From Rhizopus arrhizus (lineage: Eukaryota; Mucoromycota; Mucoromycetes; Mucorales; Rhizopodaceae), in assembly GCA_024220505.1 (NCBI GenBank), contig JAKZZE010000021.1:868001-932000 (forward strand): DNA of 64,000 nucleotides, read 5' to 3'. Positions 58,127-64,000 of this stretch are shown here, piece after piece (within the stretch, counting starts at the first letter, position 1; the number at the start of each line of letters is the position of its first letter). The notes below the pieces were generated by a model. The model did no database searches. It was not told the DNA's origin and saw only the letters and a list, made by a program, of their open reading frames with translations. A program made the translations under genes and the position numbers.

Positions 58127-58801
58127 CCTTCTGTAAACTAACTTCACATTCTATTTTAGCAAACACCTTTCCTATATTCGGTTTAATATTTGCTACAATG
58201 GGATTTTACTCAATGATGGAAGACGGGAAAATTGATCTTGTAGCTGATGGAGACATAAAAAACTATGAGAAATTTATTCTGGGATTATCTAGATTGAACC
58301 GTGCCTTTCAGCTAGTCAAGTTTTGGGAATTTACTCAACCTTGTCTCTATTTAGCGAGAGCACTTCCTTATATCGCAACAAGACGCATGGTTGAAGGGTA
58401 TATGGTAAGTGCATAGCTTAGAAATAATACATATGTATTAGATACAACAACTTATTCAAATCTAGGTACTTCGCCATGGGGTCTTTGAAATGCACTTTAT
58501 TCATGAGATTAAGTTTTTGAAAGCATATTACTGGGCCAATCTAGGGAAGTTTGCGTTTACTCCTGAAGATCGTATTAATTGGACTGAGAGAGCCACGAAA
58601 GATCTCGATTTATTAGGGATTCCAGCTGATACTTACTGTAATCCAGATCCAGAGAACTTACACTATCGTGGTTTTCCGGCTGATTTTCGTTTGTGTGAAA
58701 CATCACAAGAAGAAAGCAAAGAAGATAAATCGAGAAAAGATCAAGATGTTGCTGAAACTTCATCTGATGCAAATAAACACGTTCCAAATGAGACGGTATA
58801 G
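52836..58801 (+). CDS. Class III nucleotide cyclase, soluble/ADCY10-like, with P-loop NTPase and long C-terminal region; frame disrupted
   Basis: Fourteen exons (52836-52893, 52954-52964, 53036-53112, 53168-53209, 53263-54577, 54629-55232, 55300-55319, 55379-55924, 55980-56227, 56303-56334, 56384-56555, 56623-58076, 58160-58404, 58466-58801) total 1720 codons if three indels cancel. Cyclase domain 1 has VLMVDVVGFSSL and YGGDVVKFLGDAVLV with both metal-binding Asp. It is interrupted by a Ser-rich, acidic insert. Domain 2 has GATVLSVFGLPPLSHE and SIAGDTIVIAVRML. A Walker A site GPSGTGKSFF follows, then ATRPV and a helical region like the C-terminal part of mammalian soluble adenylyl cyclase (1610 aa). 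Such enzymes make cAMP and respond to bicarbonate/ATP rather than G proteins. Frame breaks lie at 53112/53168, about 57335 and about 58013. The start is tentative. It may be a pseudogene or contain assembly errors. Confidence 0.8.
58077..58159 (+). repeat. Poly-T tract (38 T) filling an intron of the cyclase gene
   Basis: An uninterrupted run of T from 58089 to 58126 inside an 83-nt intron (GTAAAG donor, TTTTAG acceptor). Such a run is prone to length error and could disturb splicing or assembly nearby. Confidence 0.8.
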
Positions 58802-59552
58802 ATAATTAACAGTATCTGAAGCGTTTTTCTTCAGTTATTTGATATTGTAAAAAATATTAGAATAATAACAACAAAAATTAAAATTTTATCAAATAAAAGT
58901 AATCCTGGCCAGCCTTTATTTAATATTTATACGATGACATTTAAAATTAACGTAAGTTTTAGCTGCTTACCTATTTATTTATAGGAACATCATTTGAAGT
59001 AGCAAAACATCAGAAATGGTATTTCAAAAAATATGTATTATAATGCAATTTTTTTGTGTTTACTTAGCATCTGTTTCGTAGATAAGACTTGTTTGTAATA
59101 ACTTGACAGAAGTTTTTAAATGATTTACAATGAAGATAATTGACTTCAAGGGATTTGTTTTATCTTGTAAGAATAAAAAGACTATAAAATTCAAAAAGTT
59201 ATATTTTTATTTAATATTATTGTATCTGGTATTTATATGAAGATTCAATTAAATCCTTTTCAAGATACTTTAATTAATTATAGCTGTAGATCTAGCATGA
59301 ATAAATTTTAGTATGAAGACCTGTTCCTGGTTATGCAAGTGGACTGTTTATAATTATTTATTTATTTATTTTTCATTTATGTCTCATTGCATCAGGAACT
59401 ATATTAAAACAACTTGTATTGAGCTAAAGGAGTGGAATTAGTTATGACTGAATAATAGAGAAAAGACTGTAATAAACCTTTGTAAAGTATTCACTACTCT
59501 GATTTCTTATAAATTGAATATGAATCATGTTTAAAGTACGTTGGGACACGAC
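58802..59552. other. AT-rich region containing the presumed 3' LTR of a Ty3/gypsy fragment
   Basis: After the cyclase stop there is AT-rich sequence with AATAAA-type signals (58880-58900). From 59552 leftward the sequence is probably LTR, but the inner border (TG...CA) could not be fixed. No gene seen. Confidence 0.4.
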
Positions 59553-60210
59553 ATTGCCCCCTTCCAGGTCATAATTACTTCTGGATTTAGATTCATGAGT
59601 GTTCAATTGTGAACACAAGTATAAGTTAAGTTCTCTGTTGTGTAATATTGAGCAAAGCAATATGTTATGGCAATAATGTACTTCGTAAGTGCATGTTATA
59701 AGAATGTGTAGGTAGCAACATGTGAAAGGTTTTTTATATTGATGATTCTACTTGTGAATGAACTGTGGATAGAATGTGGATTGACATTGTAAATTGGATT
59801 ATTGGAAGTTTTTAAATTACTAAAAGGTAACGTAAGGCGTTGAGATAATACGTATTAAGGTGAATTGCAGTCACGGTTAATTTCTTGCTCTTTTACGGCT
59901 TGAATTGTCGTGATTTTTTTTTTTTTTTGGTCTTTTTTCACTTGAATTAGGTTCATTACATTATCCATTTCGACAATTCCAGTATTTTAGTATTGGTCTG
60001 TTGTCGTGAAAGTGTTTTTCAGGCTCCCAAGTATCATCTTTCGCGTCATAGCCTTTCCAGCGTACCAAGTATAACCAGTTGCTTGGAGCGCCTTTGTGGT
60101 CAATTACGGCTTCGACATCATATGCCTCAGATTGTTCTTCTGATATTACTTTGATATGTGAAGGTAGAATATTTTGAGGTAAAAGTGCGCCAGTACGATC
60201 AACTAGGATA
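59553..60210 (-). mobile_element. Ty3/gypsy chromovirus 3' end: integrase chromodomain, polypurine tract, LTR start
   Basis: On the minus strand, 60210-59961 reads ILVDRTGALLPQNILPSHIK, then EAYDVEAVIDHKGAP, LYLVRWKGYDAKDDTWEPEK and HFHDNRPILKYW before a stop. YLVRWKGY...TWEPE is the chromodomain at the end of chromovirus integrases, which directs insertion to marked histones. About 400 bases further, GGAAGGGGGCAA followed by TGTCGTGTCCC at 59553 matches a polypurine tract and the 5' edge of a 3' LTR. The rest of the polyprotein is missing because the Tc1 element sits directly upstream. Confidence 0.8.
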
Positions 60211-60212
60211 TA

Positions 60213-60425
60213 CAGTGAGTTAAAAAACCGTTTCAGTAAAATTGAAACTCACACATTTATCCTTTTTTTGGAAGAAATATTTAGAGTATACGTGTTCTTT
60301 TTATTATGTTATTATATGGCTTTTTTGCAACAAAGCAATGTACATCCCATCTTAATCTATAAATTACATCTTAAGCAATGGCCATTTTAAAAAAGGGAAT
60401 GACCGAAACGGTTTTTTAACTAGGT
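60213..60425 (+). repeat. Left terminal repeat with internal inverted copy of the tip
   Basis: The tip TTAAAAAACCGTTTCAG near 60221-60237 is repeated in inverted form near 60404-60423 (CGAAACGGTTTTTTAACTA). The terminal region can therefore fold on itself or offer two transposase sites, as in IR/DR-type Tc1 ends. Confidence 0.75.
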
Positions 60426-60434
60426 AAAAAAATA

Positions 60435-61458
60435 CTAACATAGAGTATTTCCACCCTTAGCTTTTATTACAGCTTGAACTCTAGTCGGCATACTATCAAT
60501 ATATTTACAACAAACATCTCTATCAAATGTTTCCCATTCAATTTTGATTCTTTCCCATAGTTCATGGACGCCTCTTGCCCTTTGTTCATATAAAGCTAAT
60601 TTCAACTTTAAATGTCTCCACATGTGCTCAATTGGGTTCAGGTCAGGCGATTGAGAAGGCCAAGGCAATACTGGGTACTTTGCTTCTTCTTTAAGATAAA
60701 TCGTTGTTATCTTGGCAGTGTGTTTCGGATCATTATCATGCTGAAAGATGAAATCACCATCTCCTAATCGGTAGTAATCAAGGGTATCTGCCAGTTCGGT
60801 TTTTTAGGATATGGATGTAATCGGATGCCGTCATTCTGCCGTCGTATATCTCGCAGATATATCCAACTCCATGAGAAGTCATACAAGCCCACACCATAAC
60901 GCTTCCACCGCCATGTTTTACGGTTGGGATTACATGATGAGGCTGTAATGGGCTTCCAGGCAGACTCCAATAGAATTCAACTCCATCAGAGCCCCAAACG
61001 TTGATTTTCGACTCGTCAGAGAAGATAACCTTTCTCCAGTCATCAATAGTCCAGTACTTGTGAGCAAGTGCCCATTCCAAGCGTGCTTTCCTGTGTTTTG
61101 CTGACAAAAGAGGTACCTTTCTTTTTGGTCGGGCTTTGAATCCTAGGCTCTTTAAGGCGTTTAGGGTGGTATTGTAAGTCAACCTTGGATAAATGGCCTT
61201 AAAATAATCGAAGACCTCAACACCTGACTTCAATCATCCTAAGATTATCATTCTCTTCATGAGGGACTTGCTTGCTTCAGTTAAGATCTGAGGTCGTCCG
61301 CCAGTGTTATCGGGTCTTTGGATATTCCATTTTTTGCAATATCGATGAACAGTGGCTTTAGAGAGAGTCAAGCGATTAGCAATATCTTCATAAGGCAAAT
61401 CAGACTCTAAGAGCACTCTCAAATCATTTTGAGTATCTTGGGAAATGGAGCGAGTCAT
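60435..61458 (-). pseudogene. Tc1-type transposase, one stop and one frameshift
   Basis: The frame from 61458 starts MTRSISQDTQNDLRVLLESD, a helix-turn-helix (PYEDIANRLTLSKATVHRYC), and the GRPQIL linker. An in-frame TGA follows RMIILG at 61236-61234. The frame resumes as KSGVEVFDYFKAIYPRLTYN, with the first acidic box VIFSDESKINVWG and GGGSVMVWACM. A one-base slip in the A-run near 60805 separates this from the frame holding FIFQHDNDPKHTAK and WPSQSPDLNPIEHMWRHLK, the second and third catalytic boxes. All three catalytic acidic residues remain. Without recoding, this copy is inactive but looks young. The family is certain. Confidence 0.9.
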
Positions 61459-61660
61459 TTTTAATAAAGATTGGGTTGAAAATGTTAAATGAAAAAGGAT
61501 GAAATTTGTTACGCGTCTATTAATAAAATAACGTGTTTATATACTTGTTTTTTTAATAAATGCAAAGTATTATACTCTTCTCCTAACTTTATGTGTATTG
61601 CATAAATGAAAAATGAAGTCTGCATAATTGTAAGTGGTATTTATGTTTTTTTTAATGGAG

Positions 61661-61873
61661 TTAAAAAAACCGTTTCAGTGCACCGACTGTAGTAATTTTA
61701 TAAGTTTTAGTGAGCAAATATTGAAAAAGCAATACTATTTTTATATTGTATTATACATCAGGACTAGTGCTTTCATATGATGTATGAAATGTAGCATTTT
61801 ATTTAGTATATCAGTAGTAATGGTAGCGAAACCATATTTAGGAAAAACACTGAAATGGTTTTTTAACTCACTG
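61661..61873 (-). repeat. Right terminal repeat with internal inverted copy of the tip
   Basis: Inner copy TTAAAAAAACCGTTTCAGTG at 61661-61680 and outer inverted copy CTGAAATGGTTTTTTAACTC at 61850-61869 mirror the left end. Terminal region length is about 210 bp on both sides. Confidence 0.75.
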
Positions 61874-61875
61874 TA

Positions 61876-62511
61876 AAACCATATTATTAACACCTGCTAG
61901 AATTTGAGCTCTTAAACCACTAGTTTTTAGCTTATAAGACCATCTTTTTTGTGCACTTATATCTGATTTACCATAATCAACGGTGCTATGATGCCCATCT
62001 AATAAAAGTGTAATATTTTAAAAATTATTTGGGTTTTTTATTTTAGCTGAATAAATTCTAATTTCAATATTTGGAAACATATTTTGCAAGCATAAATCAA
62101 CATACTTATTTAAATTATTATAGTTTTCTATCCCAAAAATTTTTTTAAAACAAATAATAAGATGCATATGGTAGGTTTCTTTTAATAGTTTTATTTGTAA
62201 TGCCTGATACTAAATGATAAATTAAATATAATCCTTTCTCGATTTCTAAATAAGGAGAAGGGTATTCTTTATGTGTATACAATTTGGTTAAGAAGAAGAA
62301 TACAGCAGTGTATCCAAGCTTATCTAATAATTCTTTTTTAATGTCATTAATTTCTTTTATATTTTTTATTTCTGTACGATGCTTATATTCATTACCTTTT
62401 TGCTTCCAATTGTTTTGCCAAGTATTAAAAATAAGAGACAAAAAAACTAAAAAGACAATAGTTGTGAAACTAAAGATTATATATATGACTTTATTAATAA
62501 AAAACATTTGA
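61876..62511 (-). pseudogene. Relic of a different DDE-type transposase
   Basis: The minus strand, 62511-62145 and onward, reads NTWQNNWKQKGNEYKHRTEI, ELLDKLGYTAVFFFLTKLYT, EIEKGLYLIYHLVSGITNKT, and then FGIENYNNLNKYVDLCLQNM and FPNIEIRIYSAKIKNP. After a frame change at about 62030 it gives TLLLDGHHSTVDYGKSDISA and KRWSYKLKTSGLRAQIL. DGHHS followed by KRWSYKLK is characteristic of a DDE endonuclease family frequent in Mucorales (from memory). The reading ends abruptly at the Tc1 right end. Confidence 0.6.
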
Positions 62512-63297
62512 GACTATTTATACTTTTTGGATATCTGGATCTTTACCGCTATTTAAATTGATCAATTAAAAGAAGGATATAGAAGGTAAAGGAAGGATAG
62601 TGGATAATCAATAGCCGCTGTGTTCTTGACGAATCAAGGAACAATGAAGTAGATAAATTATTGATCTAACGATAATTATCGAATAAGGTTGGATTGAACT
62701 GCCGTTGTTGTAATCAGGTTCTGATGTAGTCGTTAGAACGCCGATAGGGACAACAGGACAAAGTTGGCTATTGCGGAAATCTCACGTTTATCCGTGAATG
62801 TTCACTTTACCAGTTGTGTGGATACAACACCAATTTTCATTTAAAAGCTCCCCTTCGTTTAAAATTATTTTATCTATTTCTTCCTGCAATAATCTTTATA
62901 TAAATTTAATTCTTCAGTATCCAACGTTGATTGATAATCATTTATAATACTTTTTTATTATATATTAAATTCAATTTTAAACAAAAAATATTAAAAAAAA
63001 ACCTGGTCATAACCCAGAAATATACTAAGATGTTTGCGGTAGAGGTACTCATTAGTAGTTTTTATATTTTTGAAAATATATTCACAATATAACAATACAG
63101 CATTCTAACGGCCTTCATTCAATATTTGACAATAATTTTGTTATTAATATATATATACTATATATATATTCACCACTCCATTTTCTATACAGCGCTATGC
63201 AGAAATTGCAGGAAGGGGCTTTTATTTTTTATTTTTTATTTTTTTTAATATATTTTTAAGTTTGTAATATTAATAAGATATTAAAGAAGCTGATATA
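62512..63297. other. AT-rich gene-free spacer between transposon fragments
   Basis: It contains a TA-microsatellite (about 63148-63172) and T/A tracts (63223-63250). Only short frames. Nothing recognised. Confidence 0.45.
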
Positions 63298-63299
63298 TA

Positions 63300-64000
63300 C
63301 AGTAGCGGACAAAACTGGTGCACAAAAATTAAAATCAACATTGTATCTCCGCCATATGTCTGCGACTTTTGTGGCATATACCATCTGAAAGACAGTCCAA
63401 AATATACATTATGTTATGTAAACCGGAACTGTGCCGGACATCCCCCAGGCATAAGGTCATTTTTAGTGATTTTTTGCATATTTCAATTTTCGCCAAAAAT
63501 GTAGTGCTTGTCTAGCCTTCTTTCAATTTTCCCCATATCTCTCCCGTTTGCTTTCAGATTTCACAGCATATTAGTAAATTTTAGTAGCTCTTAAAAAATA
63601 TATAAAACTGTACTTATTTTGTATTTCCCATTGAGTCCCCCCTTTTGTTTTTACCCTATTCACTATAACAAAGTACTAGCCTTATATGTTTAAGAAAATA
63701 AGCAACTGTAAAAACGAAACTCTGAGATCTCGAACACGCCTAGTTCGTACGACAGCAGATATTTCTAGAGTAACAAGGATCTCTAAATGGACAATCAACA
63801 GGAGAAAGAGGGAAGAAAGAAACTTAATGTCTTGTGATCATGAAGGTATTCCGCTATTAGCCTGAAAAGTTATTAGTTCAGTCATCAACCTAGAGCTTGG
63901 ACAAGGTCCGCTACACACAGTTCCTGATGCTCAGCACATTTTGAGGACCTTAAGATACAGTGTTAGCAGACTTGATGTATCCATCATTCATAACTCGATA
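63300..64000 (+). mobile_element. 5' end of another Tc1-like transposon, runs off right edge
   Basis: The end CAGTAGCGGACAAAACTGG begins at 63300 directly after TA. From about 63685 the plus strand encodes a helix-turn-helix N-terminal region (SRTRLVRTTADISRVTRISK, WTINRRKREERN), then a TGA after GIPLLA, and in the same frame ELGQGPLHTVPDAQHILRTL. This is the usual Tc1-family N-terminus, here with a premature stop, so likely a pseudogene. The remainder lies outside the window. Confidence 0.75.

Larger units (their letters stand above)
60213..61873 (-). mobile_element. Tc1/mariner-family transposon, 1661 bp, TA flanks
   Basis: The ends CAGTGAGTTAAAAAACCG (60213) and its inverted counterpart ...TTTTTTAACTCACTG (61873) are each bordered by TA (60211-60212 and 61874-61875). 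The single gene between them, on the minus strand, encodes a DD(34/35)E transposase. The ends are compound (see the terminal repeat entries). It sits between fragments of two unrelated elements. Confidence 0.92.

Noticed and set aside
60764..60970. Minus frame at 60764-60970 as a separate gene
   Set aside because: Alternate-frame reading of the Tc1 transposase.

Overview
This window reads as nuclear DNA of an early-diverging filamentous fungus, most likely Mucoromycota (Mucorales-like). The reasons are AT-rich DNA, compact genes split by many GT-AG introns of about 45-120 nt, fungal-type genes (Pil1/Lsp1-like, Rtc4-like, alternative NADH dehydrogenase, Delta-9 desaturase fused to cytochrome b5), a DIRS-like retroelement, and decayed copies of a protein family I associate with Mucorales. 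There are no bacterial operons, CRISPR arrays, rRNA genes or convincing tRNA genes. All exon maps were made by eye from frame, splice dinucleotides and protein similarity.

1-25 kb is a gene-dense housekeeping block. In order it holds a RasGEF cut by the left edge (-), a mucin-like His-repeat membrane protein (-), two tiny genes (+), a Pil1/Lsp1 BAR protein (-), a Puf6-like RNA-binding protein (+), mitochondrial EF-Ts (-), ribosomal eL30 (+), a USP4/15/Ubp12-type deubiquitinase (+), ribosomal eL14 (-), a secreted protein of unknown function (+), a small three-exon gene (-) and a coiled-coil protein (-).

25.0-31.15 kb is a nest of mobile elements. Two nearly identical inverted copies of the 3' end of a Tc1/mariner-type element face outward, each next to a TA. 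They enclose a truncated DIRS-like retrotransposon and decayed genes of the lineage-specific family.

31.3-38.9 kb returns to core metabolism: type II NADH dehydrogenase (-), Delta-9 acyl-CoA desaturase (-), a gene-poor 2.3-kb stretch, ATP synthase subunit f (+) and an Rtc4-like protein (-). 39.2-40.5 kb holds another decayed family copy and a diverged inverted repeat shared with the 28-kb region.

41.5-58.8 kb is rich in signalling and transport genes: a possible Tubby-like protein, a G-protein alpha subunit, a secreted I9-type protease inhibitor, a CAX Ca2+/H+ exchanger, an amino-acid permease, and a very large class III nucleotide cyclase of the soluble (ADCY10-like) type with a P-loop NTPase and a long C-terminal region. 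The cyclase reading frame is broken at three places. This makes it both the most interesting gene and the one that most needs checking.

59-64 kb is repeat-rich again. It holds the chromodomain and 3' end of a Ty3/gypsy element, a complete-looking 1.66-kb Tc1 element with compound ends and a damaged transposase, a relic of a different DDE transposase, and the 5' end of another Tc1-like element running off the right edge.
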